Shown: one piece after another, positions 5,513 through 11,264 of the stretch
How the letters are laid out: each line of letters starts with the position of its first letter
How positions within the stretch are numbered: the stretch's first letter is position 1
NCBI GenBank assembly: GCA_021778975.1
Contig: JAJYBO010000078.1
Coordinates: 1-11,264 of the forward strand
Reading direction: 5' to 3'
Source: Deltaproteobacteria bacterium
GTDB taxonomy: Bacteria > Desulfobacterota > Desulfobacteria > Desulfobacterales > Desulfatirhabdiaceae
Length of the DNA stretch: 11,264 nucleotides
The notes under the pieces: model-generated
Databases searched by the model: none
Told to the model about the DNA's origin: nothing
Seen by the model: only the letters and a program-made list of their open reading frames with translations
Position numbers and translations under genes: made by a program

Positions 5513-7132
5513 CTATTGACGAGAAACAATTTCTGACATGGCCTCCACCAGCGGCGACAATGAAGCGTTGTCCTGTGCGCAAACGGGAATGCCGCCATAC
5601 CGGTTCACCGAAATTTGCATATCTTCCGCGGATACGGCATCCATTTTGTTGAGTACCCGCAGCACCGGGATGTGGTGCAGCCCCAGATCCTCCAGTATGG
5701 TTTCTACCGATTGTATGTGTGCCTCGCATTGGGGGGTGCTGATGTCAATGACATGGAGCAGCAAATCGGCGCTTTCCAGTTCCTCCAGTGTCGCCCGAAA
5801 CGCCACCTGGAGATCTTTCGGGAGATCCCGAATGAATCCAACCGTATCGGTAATGATGACATCCACATCCCTGGGAAAGCGAAGGCGCCGGCTGGATGGA
5901 TCCAGTGTGGCGAACAAACGCTGTTCCGCCAGAACCTGGCTGTGCGTCAGGGTGTTGAGCAGGGTGGACTTGCCGGCGTTGGTATATCCGATAATCGAGA
6001 TGACCGGAAGCCCCTGGCGTCGGCGTCTCGCTTTTTGTTGTCTGCGTTGCAGCGCTACCTGCTCTAACGATTTCTCAAGCCGCAGTATCCGCTCCCGCGC
6101 ACGGCGTCTATTGATTTCCAGTCTGGTTTCTCCGGGACCTCTGCCGCCGATGCCGCCGGTCAGCCGCGACATGGCCGTGTTTTTGACAACGAGTCGGGGC
6201 AAAAGATATTTCAGTTGCGCCAGTTCCACCTGGAGTTTGCCTTCCCGAGACTGCGCCCGCTGCGCAAAAATATCCAGAATCAGTTGGGTGCGATCAATGA
6301 TTTTAAGATCGGTCTGATCGGTGATGGATCGGATTTGCGATGGGTTCAGCTCCTGATCGAAAATAATGAGCGTCGCGCCTTTTTCAATGGCCGTCAGGGT
6401 AATTTCTTGCAGTTTTCCCGATCCCGTCAAAAATCGAGCGTCCATCTGGCGGCGGTGCTGAAAAATGGCGCCCACAACATGAAGACCACTGGAAATGGCG
6501 AGTTCTTCGAGTTCCTTCATGGAGTCGGCGCCCTGCTGGCGGGACTGATGCGATACGCTGACCAAAAGCACTCTTTCTTTCGATGACGCGGCGTCAACCG
6601 CGACCGTGAATCGTCCAAGTTCCGATTCAATGGCCAGTATGTGTTCCAGGCAGCCCGTGTCCAGGTGATTCGCGGGGAAGGGCGGTAAAATCTGATAAGT
6701 GGTGTGGCCGGAGGGCAGAATGTGAGCGGCGAATACTTCGTGAGGCGCGCCTTCCGGGGTAAGGGTCAGTGCGGCCATCGTGTCCAGCCGAAGCAGTGAC
6801 AGGTCGGTCAGGTCGTCATTCGACAGGGGTTCCGATTTCAGATGGGTATGAATGCAGCGAATCCCTTTTAGCCGTCCTGGGAATATCCGGTACTCACGGG
6901 TATCGGGAAGCACGAGGCCGTGATAGTCTCCGACAATCACAGATGTCACCTTGCCCCCGCGGTTCACCAGAACGCCGATCTGACGCCGAATTTCGGCTGA
7001 AAGCTGGCACATGGCATTCGCCATGTCGTCTGAAATCAGATATTCTGGTGGTGTCCGCTGATCGTACAGGTTTTCAAGCCGTGCGATTTGGGGCGCCCTG
7101 AGTCCTGAAATGTTGCCAAAGATTTTTTTCAT
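5513..7132 (-). CDS. hflX: Ribosome-dissociating GTPase HflX, long form
   Basis: 539 aa, about 110 more than E. coli HflX (426). The C-terminal G domain has G1 GYTNAGKST (382-390), the switch II motif DTVGF (429-433) and G4 NKMD (495-498). Before it lie the HflX glycine-rich loop GGIGGRGPGETRLE and a basic coiled stretch (RRRARERILRLEKSLEQVAL). The HflX N-terminal nucleotide-binding-like domain spans about 185-320 (VSHQSRQQGADSMKELEELA). The first ~170 residues are an extra domain with HTH at 95-97, followed by S104 and D107, and a candidate upstream E47, which resembles the JAMM/MPN metal motif. HflX binds the 50S subunit and splits stalled or hibernating ribosomes. It sits 73 bp after dnaB, with a decayed repeat in the gap, and 51 bp before suhB. 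The ribosome binding site is weak (GGAAA, far from the ATG). Confidence 0.95.
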   Translation of the reverse strand: MKKIFGNISGLRAPQIARLENLYDQRTPPEYLISDDMANAMCQLSAEIRRQIGVLVNRGGKVTSVIVGDYHGLVLPDTREYRIFPGRLKGIRCIHTHLKSEPLSNDDLTDLSLLRLDTMAALTLTPEGAPHEVFAAHILPSGHTTYQILPPFPANHLDTGCLEHILAIESELGRFTVAVDAASSKERVLLVSVSHQSRQQGADSMKELEELAISSGLHVVGAIFQHRRQMDARFLTGSGKLQEITLTAIEKGATLIIFDQELNPSQIRSITDQTDLKIIDRTQLILDIFAQRAQSREGKLQVELAQLKYLLPRLVVKNTAMSRLTGGIGGRGPGETRLEINRRRARERILRLEKSLEQVALQRRQQKARRRRQGLPVISIIGYTNAGKSTLLNTLTHSQVLAEQRLFATLDPSSRRLRFPRDVDVIITDTVGFIRDLPKDLQVAFRATLEELESADLLLHVIDISTPQCEAHIQSVETILEDLGLHHIPVLRVLNKMDAVSAEDMQISVNRYGGIPVCAQDNASLSPLVEAMSEIVSRQ

Positions 7133-7172
7133 ATATGCCGATCATTTCCAGAAGATAGGATAAACTATTCCT

Positions 7173-7203
7173 GATGCTTTTGTGAAAAGTCGAATTTCAG
7201 ATG
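7173..7203. repeat. Decayed fragment of the right-edge dispersed repeat
   Basis: These 31 bp match 11140-11170 at 25 positions without gaps, and all six differences are transitions. The shared core is AAAAGTCGAATTTC. It lies in the dnaB-hflX gap, ending just after the dnaB stop codon. Such a match between two non-coding spots suggests the remnant of a mobile or dispersed repeat end rather than chance. Confidence 0.6.
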
Positions 7204-7205
7204 TG

Positions 7206-8576
7206 TTATTGGGGGATCGGGGGCGTTTCCTGCGCCATATTTTCAAACCGTGTGTAGGAATTCAAAAATGTGAGCGCGGCCATGCCGGTTGGGCCGTTTC
7301 GGTGTTTGGCCAGGATAATTTCCGCCTTGCCCCGATTGGGATTGCTCTCGTCCTTATTATATACCTCATCCCGATAGATAAACATAACCATATCGGCATC
7401 CTGTTCAAGCGCCCCGGACTCTCGCAAATCGGACAACTGGGGATGTTTGTCGCTGCGTTCCTCCAGTTTTCGATTGAGCTGGGACAGGGCGATGATCGGC
7501 AGATCCAGTTCTCTGGCCAGGGATTTGAGAGATCGAGATATTTCCGCTATTTCCAGATCTCGGCGCTCGCTGGATATGGAGCTTTTCATGAGTTGGAGAT
7601 AGTCTATGACGATCAACCCCAGGTTCTTTTCCATCTTGAGCCGTCTGGCCTTCGCGCGGATGGTCATGGCGGTGATATTGGAAATATCGTCAATATAAAT
7701 GGGCGCCTGCGATAATGTGCTTGCGGCGTGGGTGAGACGCTTCCAATCTTCGTCGCTGAAAAAACCGTCCCGAATACGCGCGGAATCAATGCGGGCTTCC
7801 GCGCACAACATTCGCATGGAGAGTTGTTCTTTGGACATTTCCAGTGAAAAAATCGCGCAGGGCACGTTGCTTTCGACCGCCACATTGCGAACCATATTCA
7901 GCGCCAGAGCGGTTTTTCCCATACTGGGTCTTGCCGCCAGAATCACCAGATCCGATTTCTGAAATCCTGACGTCAGATGGTCTATACCGTGAAAACCGGA
8001 TGGCACGCCGGTATAAAGTGTCTTGTTGCCCTGCCGTTCTTCGAGTTTGTCAATATTGATTTCAATGAGCGACGCGATATGATTGAAGGCGGGCTTTATT
8101 TTATGTTCCGAAATCTCGAATACCGAAGATTCGGCAAAATCCAGGACGTCTTCCACATCGTCATGTTCTTCAAAACACCGCTGAACGATACGATTGGCTT
8201 TCTCGATGAGTTGTCTCAGACTTCCCTTGTCGTGAATGATTTTGGCGTAATGGACGGCGTTGACGGCTACGGGAATGGAATCCATGAGTTGCACAATGGC
8301 GGACGCGCCGCCGATGGACTCCAACTGCCCTTTGGTTTTCAGCAGATTGGTGACAGTGATAATGTCCACCGGTTCTGTTTTACCGAAAAGCTCCGTCATG
8401 GCAGCATAGATTTTTTGGTGCGCCGAACGGTAAAAATCATCGGAAGACAGTATCTCTACTATATCCAGCAGGGTGCTGTTATCGTGAAGGATGGCGCTGA
8501 TAATGGCTTCTTCGGCTTCGATGCTGTGGGGCGGAAGATGATGAAGGAAAGGATCCTGCGATGCTTGAGGTTTCAT
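7206..8576 (-). CDS. dnaB: Replicative DNA helicase DnaB
   Basis: 456 aa from the ATG at 8576, typical of DnaB. The N-terminal helical domain begins LPPHSIEAEEAIISAIL and supports hexamer formation and primase contact. The linker leads to the RecA-like helicase domain, with Walker A ARPSMGKT (215-222), FSLEMSKEQL, the Walker B region LIVIDYLQLM and the conserved block SDLRESGALEQDADMVMFIY. It unwinds DNA at the replication fork 5'-3' as a ring on the lagging strand. A TTG at 8600 would add eight residues, but the ATG places the N-terminus as in other DnaB proteins, with a modest ACAGG upstream. The gene follows the terminator of the ribosomal-protein operon, so it needs its own promoter or read-through. 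No clear promoter was found. Confidence 0.97.
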   Translation of the reverse strand: MKPQASQDPFLHHLPPHSIEAEEAIISAILHDNSTLLDIVEILSSDDFYRSAHQKIYAAMTELFGKTEPVDIITVTNLLKTKGQLESIGGASAIVQLMDSIPVAVNAVHYAKIIHDKGSLRQLIEKANRIVQRCFEEHDDVEDVLDFAESSVFEISEHKIKPAFNHIASLIEINIDKLEERQGNKTLYTGVPSGFHGIDHLTSGFQKSDLVILAARPSMGKTALALNMVRNVAVESNVPCAIFSLEMSKEQLSMRMLCAEARIDSARIRDGFFSDEDWKRLTHAASTLSQAPIYIDDISNITAMTIRAKARRLKMEKNLGLIVIDYLQLMKSSISSERRDLEIAEISRSLKSLARELDLPIIALSQLNRKLEERSDKHPQLSDLRESGALEQDADMVMFIYRDEVYNKDESNPNRGKAEIILAKHRNGPTGMAALTFLNSYTRFENMAQETPPIPQ

Positions 8577-8592
8577 TGAAAACAGCCTGTCG

Positions 8593-8606
8593 CCCTGCAA
8601 CCAGGG
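8593..8606 (-). other. Small stem-loop in the dnaB leader
   Basis: CCCTG and CAGGG flank a 4-nt loop (GTTG in the mRNA) between the preceding terminator and the dnaB ATG. The alternative TTG codon at 8598-8600 lies in this loop. It might modulate translation, but five pairs can arise by chance. Confidence 0.25.
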
Positions 8607-8610
8607 ACGT

Positions 8611-8648
8611 AAAAAAATCAGGGAGCGGCTATGTTAGCAGCTCCCTGA
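8611..8648 (-). terminator. Intrinsic terminator of the rpsF-rplI operon
   Basis: In the minus-strand transcript, TCAGGGAGC pairs with GCTCCCTGA (9 bp), with an inner GCT/AGC pairing and a short loop, followed directly by seven U residues (A-run at 8611-8617). It begins 17 bp after the rplI stop and separates the ribosomal-protein operon from dnaB. This is the clearest terminator in the window. Confidence 0.92.
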
Positions 8649-8664
8649 CGTGGTGAGACATCGC

Positions 8665-9108
8665 TTATTCGGAGATGATTTCGACGGTAATTTCAGGCTC
8701 GACGTCTTTGTAAACGCGAATGGGTACCTGATAACTGCCGAGTGTTTTGATGGGTTCCTGCAAGAGGAGCATTTTCTTTTCAACGACAATTCCCATGCCG
8801 GCCAGGGCGTCAATGATATCACGAGGCGTTACGGAGCCATAAAGACGGTTTTCCTCACTGACCTTGGCGGCGATGGTGCAGACAACTCCTTCCAGCCGTT
8901 TGGCCATTTCTTCTGCAAGCCCTTTTTCTTTGGCGATTTGAAGATCAACTCTGGCCTTCTGCTGTTCAAAAAGTTTGCGATTTTGCAAATTGGCGATAAC
9001 AGCCTTTTTCTGGGGCAGGAGATAATTGCGCGCATATCCATCGGCAACTTTGACTTCGCTGCCAATGATACCCAGAGATTCGATGGTTTCAGCTAAAATG
9101 ACTTTCAT
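8665..9108 (-). CDS. rplI: 50S ribosomal protein L9
   Basis: 147 aa, normal for bL9. The N-terminal 23S-binding domain begins MKVILAETIESLGIIGSEVK and has the hallmark VADGYARNYLLPQKKA. A long connecting helix follows (about 40-75), and the C-terminal domain includes ENRLYGSVTPRDI. L9 binds the base of the L1 stalk region and reaches across to neighbouring ribosomes. GGAGG lies 7 nt before the ATG, a strong start signal. It is the last gene of the rpsF-rpsR-yybS-rplI operon, 57 bp after the membrane protein gene, and ends just before a strong terminator. Confidence 0.98.
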   Translation of the reverse strand: MKVILAETIESLGIIGSEVKVADGYARNYLLPQKKAVIANLQNRKLFEQQKARVDLQIAKEKGLAEEMAKRLEGVVCTIAAKVSEENRLYGSVTPRDIIDALAGMGIVVEKKMLLLQEPIKTLGSYQVPIRVYKDVEPEITVEIISE

Positions 9109-9165
9109 GATATCCTCCGATAATTCTATATGGAAAGCCGGCGGCGTTGTAAAATATTCGGCTTT

Positions 9166-10116
9166 TCAGCTTTTGGTTTGTTTGATCTTTCTGAAATCGA
9201 GCCACATATCGAAAAAACCCAGCCCGACCACGATGATCGAGAATACCTGCTGTATTCCGATAAGCCCGTAAAGAATGATTTTGACGAATCGCGGCAGATT
9301 CTTCTTTTCAAAGTAAAAGGATACCACCGAGATTCCATGAAAAAAATATATCATGATTAGAATCAGGATGATATTAAGCCCCGTGATTTTTAAAAACGGA
9401 ACCGGCATCATCAGCAGACAGCCTCCGGCAATAGCGCCCCACACGAGAACTTCCGGCGATTTCCAGAGGGTTAGATCGCCGATATCCGGGCATGGCATCC
9501 CTCTGAATCGGACCAGCGATCTTGCCAGCAGCAGGTTGATCCAGGTGATGAACAAAACGGACATCACGACAATCCCCGGAATGATCCGGGCTATGGTATC
9601 CTGGATGGCCTGCATGGATTGAGACAGTGTCTGAATGGTTTTTTCGGGCATTCCCATCTGTCGGTATAAATCCGCCGTCATCTGCAAGTTTTGCTTGACG
9701 TACAGGCGGATGAGAGCGCCGAAATCCGTATGGCTGTGAACACTGAAAATAAACAACAACATGATGCCAGCGCCTATCACCGCGGCGCTGGGATATAAAA
9801 TCGTTCTTTCGACGGACAACCCCTTTGCCATAGCGTCGCCAAGGATAAACCCCAGCACTAACAGTCCGGCAAAAAACGCCAGATCGAAGGATATTTCTCC
9901 CATCACGATCGTCATGACAGCGAAGGAAAGCGCCATCATGACCCCCGCGGCGTTTTTGTCCAGCTTATAACGATAGTAACAGACCGGCAGCGGTAAAACC
10001 AGCAGCCCGATGAACCCCAATATGGGAATGTACACGGCCAGCATAAACACAAGGGTGGTTACGATACTCCCTCGTATGATGTCTTTCCATGCAGCCCCGT
10101 TTACCGATAAAAACAC
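9166..10116 (-). CDS. yybS: YybS/DUF2232 family membrane protein
   Basis: 316 aa from a GTG at 10116, with AGGA 10 nt upstream. An in-frame TTG at 10200 would overlap the end of rpsR and add a polar, non-family N-terminus, so I chose the GTG. There are about eight hydrophobic segments, for example LVFMLAVYIPILGFIGLLVL near 22-41, LAFFAGLLVLGFILG, AAVIGAGIMLLFIF, IVVMSVLFITWINLLL and VFSIIVVGLGFF near the end. A soluble loop with Met/Gln-rich helices lies at about 133-175. The fit to DUF2232 rests on topology, length and the conserved position between rpsR and rplI, where this family sits in many Desulfobacterota and Firmicutes. The function is unknown; distant similarity of the family to S-component or transport proteins has been suggested, but nothing here proves transport. 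Confidence 0.85.
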   Translation of the reverse strand: MFLSVNGAAWKDIIRGSIVTTLVFMLAVYIPILGFIGLLVLPLPVCYYRYKLDKNAAGVMMALSFAVMTIVMGEISFDLAFFAGLLVLGFILGDAMAKGLSVERTILYPSAAVIGAGIMLLFIFSVHSHTDFGALIRLYVKQNLQMTADLYRQMGMPEKTIQTLSQSMQAIQDTIARIIPGIVVMSVLFITWINLLLARSLVRFRGMPCPDIGDLTLWKSPEVLVWGAIAGGCLLMMPVPFLKITGLNIILILIMIYFFHGISVVSFYFEKKNLPRFVKIILYGLIGIQQVFSIIVVGLGFFDMWLDFRKIKQTKS

Positions 10117-10162
10117 TGAATCGTTTTCCTGAAATGATGGCGATAAGGCCAGTCGCTGTTGG

Positions 10163-10435
10163 CTATGCGTCCATTGAGCCGACGAACGGCAGCAGTGCAA
10201 TGGTGCGGGCGCGTTTGATGGCTTCAGTCAGAAGACGCTGATGTTTGGCGCAGGTTCCGGAGATTCGCCTCGGAATGATCTTGCCGCGTTCCGTTGTGAA
10301 ATAACGCAGTGATTTTGAATCTTTATAGTCAATGACAATGCTGGCGTCCGCGCAGAAGCGGCAGACTTTGCGGCGATGAAAGACCCGTTTTTTGCGGGTT
10401 GTGGTTTTATGTTTGTTTGAGCTGTTGAATGACAT
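10163..10435 (-). CDS. rpsR: 30S ribosomal protein S18
   Basis: 90 aa, with the bS18 core (IDYKDSKSLRYFTTERGKII, then PRRISGTCAKHQRLLTEAI and KRARTIALLPF). It binds S6 and 16S rRNA in the platform of the small subunit. CRFC (C25, C28) with C62 and H65 suggests the zinc-binding, C-plus form of S18. The start is set by a strong AGGAGGAGGAA ribosome binding site that lies inside the end of rpsF; only 3 bp separate the two genes, so translation is probably coupled. Confidence 0.98.
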   Translation of the reverse strand: MSFNSSNKHKTTTRKKRVFHRRKVCRFCADASIVIDYKDSKSLRYFTTERGKIIPRRISGTCAKHQRLLTEAIKRARTIALLPFVGSMDA

Positions 10436-10438
10436 GGG

Positions 10439-10870
10439 TTATTCCTCCTCCTCGTTTTCCGACGGCATATCGGTGTCTTCATCGCTGGACAATTCCGATG
10501 TGTCGGCATTGCTATCTTCCGCTGGCTGGGTGGATTGAATTTTGGCGGCGGCGATTTCTTCCTTGATCTTTTCGGGATCGGCCTTACCTGCCAGCAAAAT
10601 GGTCATGTACTTCAGACAGCAGTCGCTGATCCGAGAGAACCGCTCGATTTCATCCACAACGGTCCCTGAGCCGCAATAATCGAGGCGGACATAATATCCT
10701 CTGACTTTTTTGCGGATATCGTAGGCGAGTTTTTTGACCCCCCAATCTTCGCGTTCGATGATGGCGCCATTCAATTGCGAAATAATATCGAGTAGTTTTC
10801 CGCAAAACGCATTCCGATCATCCTCTGAAACGTCGGGATCTACAATGACAATGGTTTCGTACCGTTTCAT
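10439..10870 (-). CDS. rpsF: 30S ribosomal protein S6
   Basis: 143 aa. The bS6 ferredoxin-like core covers about 1-96 (MKRYETIVIVDPDVSEDD, then REDWGVKKLAYDIRKKVRGYYV and DEIERFSRISDCCLKYMTI). The remaining ~45 residues are a disordered acidic tail ending ENEEEE, as in S6 proteins that receive or encode C-terminal glutamates. S6 pairs with S18 on the 30S platform. AAGGAGG sits 4 nt before the ATG, a very strong start. It is the first gene of the operon, and its leader contains a promoter, a terminator-like hairpin and a second stem-loop. Confidence 0.98.
   Translation of the reverse strand: MKRYETIVIVDPDVSEDDRNAFCGKLLDIISQLNGAIIEREDWGVKKLAYDIRKKVRGYYVRLDYCGSGTVVDEIERFSRISDCCLKYMTILLAGKADPEKIKEEIAAAKIQSTQPAEDSNADTSELSSDEDTDMPSENEEEE
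10442..10453 (-). promoter_or_regulatory. rpsR ribosome binding site inside the rpsF coding end
   Basis: The last four rpsF codons, GAG GAG GAG GAA (EEEE), read GAGGAGGAGGAA in the mRNA and form the rpsR Shine-Dalgarno, with the rpsR ATG 6 nt after it. The same bases code for the acidic tail and start the next gene. Confidence 0.85.
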
Positions 10871-10892
10871 ACAACCTCCTTATGGATGTTAA

Positions 10893-10929
10893 GCCCTGAC
10901 AGGTGATTTTGCTCCATCAGAGCAAGGGC
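10893..10929 (-). promoter_or_regulatory. Nested stem-loop in the rpsF 5' leader
   Basis: In the transcript, GCCCT and AGGGC form an outer stem, and TGCTC/GAGCA form an inner hairpin with a short loop. It ends about 22 nt before the rpsF ATG. Many bacteria regulate rpsF through a leader bound by the S6:S18 complex. This element has the right place, but I cannot show the diagnostic bulged motif of that family. Confidence 0.4.
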
Positions 10930-10970
10930 AAAAAACGCTCGAAAAGAATCCTTTTTCAACTTTTTCGAGC
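10930..10970 (-). terminator. Terminator-like hairpin upstream of rpsF (attenuator or upstream terminator)
   Basis: On the minus strand GCTCGAAAA (first arm at 10962-10970) pairs with TTTTCGAGC (second arm at 10937-10945) across a 16-nt loop. G and six U residues follow (10930-10936). It meets the form of an intrinsic terminator. It lies downstream of the candidate rpsF promoter, so it may attenuate the operon; alternatively it ends a transcript entering from beyond the window. Confidence 0.65.
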
Positions 10971-10975
10971 CTTAT

Positions 10976-11005
10976 AAAATATCCTTACAACCCGATAAAT
11001 GTCAA
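10976..11005 (-). promoter_or_regulatory. Candidate sigma-70 promoter of the rpsF operon
   Basis: On the minus strand there is a perfect -35 TTGACA (11000-11005), an 18-bp spacer and a -10 TATTTT (10976-10981, four of six matches). The start point would fall near 10969, at the beginning of the terminator-like hairpin, giving a leader of about 100 nt before rpsF. Confidence 0.5.
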
Positions 11006-11139
11006 GATCAAACGTCATGCAGTACACGGCAATTCTGTTCAACATGGTTTATGATAAGAAAACGGTTGGTTATGCTATTGGAACACTGATGCAATACCAG
11101 ATGGTTGCATGGAGAGAATTACCGTGGGGAATCAAGGTT

Positions 11140-11264
11140 GATGCCCTCGTAAAAAGTCGAATTTCGGACGGCTTTGTAAAAAGTTCGCAGGCAAGGCGCG
11201 CAAATCCTGAGGAGTGAGGCGTACTTATGGTACGCCGCAACGACGAAGGATGCAGCGCAACGCA
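11140..11264. repeat. Dispersed palindromic repeat, cut by the right edge
   Basis: It begins GATGCCCTCGTAAAAAGTCG and holds two copies of a GTAAAAAGT(T)CG motif (11149-11159 and 11176-11187). An imperfect stem-loop follows: GGCGTAC (11218-11224), loop TTATG, GTACGCC (11230-11236), extended by ATCCT/AGGAT and GCGC arms on the outside. There is no transposase. This looks like a REP- or MITE-type element of the kind scattered in Desulfobacterales genomes; the family assignment is from memory and inference. The other end is outside the window. From 11006 to 11139 I see nothing beyond an unsupported 72-codon open frame. Confidence 0.6.

Noticed and set aside
5538..6317. 259-codon plus-strand open frame inside hflX
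   Set aside because: It is antisense to clear GTPase motifs on the minus strand and its translation is serine/arginine-rich and low in structure, as expected of a shadow frame.
9134..9165. Possible hairpin AAAGCCG/CGGCTTT between yybS and rplI
   Set aside because: Seven pairs with an 18-nt loop and no U-run; it fits chance, and the genes are expected to be co-transcribed.
10999..11217. 72-codon plus-strand open frame at the right edge
   Set aside because: There is no ribosome binding site, its start overlaps the candidate rpsF promoter, and its last third is translation of the dispersed repeat. Nothing in the protein is recognisable.

Overview
The window looks like a replication-origin neighbourhood from a member of the Desulfobacterota, probably Desulfobacterales. 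This is inferred from the protein families, the medium GC content and the repeat at the right edge; no 16S or other definitive marker is present. It is mostly housekeeping: dnaA with a putative oriC beside it, and the conserved rpsF-rpsR-yybS-rplI / dnaB / hflX / suhB cluster facing it.

Left part (1-2476, minus strand): a two-component pair. An NtrC-type response regulator is read first. It is followed by a sensor kinase with an extracellular solute-binding domain, which is cut by the left edge. The regulator has GAFTHA where sigma-54 activators normally have GAFTGA.

2477-2949: a 473-bp non-coding, AT-rich region between the divergent regulator and dnaA. It holds three DnaA-box-like 9-mers in one orientation (TTATCAACA twice, TTATCAACG once), an AT-rich stretch that could unwind, a short palindrome and a possible dnaA promoter. 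I read it as oriC.

2950-4293 (+): dnaA, complete but divergent in the Walker A motif and in the DNA-reading helix. An elaborate hairpin (4308-4382) separates it from the convergent minus-strand cluster.

4387-10870 (minus, read from right to left): rpsF, rpsR, a YybS/DUF2232 membrane protein and rplI form a ribosomal-protein operon. It ends in a clear intrinsic terminator (8611-8648). Then come dnaB, hflX (long form with an N-terminal domain carrying a JAMM-like His-x-His motif), suhB-like inositol monophosphatase and an 86-aa four-cysteine protein of unknown function. A promoter, a terminator-like hairpin and a second stem-loop lie in the rpsF leader.

11006-11264: no convincing gene. From 11140 to the edge lies what looks like one end of a dispersed palindromic repeat. 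A decayed 31-bp piece of the same repeat sits between dnaB and hflX at 7173-7203. I found no phage, CRISPR array, tRNA, rRNA or transposase gene, and no clear new defence or metabolic system. The most unusual items are the DnaA/DnaA-box divergence, the HflX N-terminal motif, the GAFTHA regulator, the small cysteine protein and the repeat.
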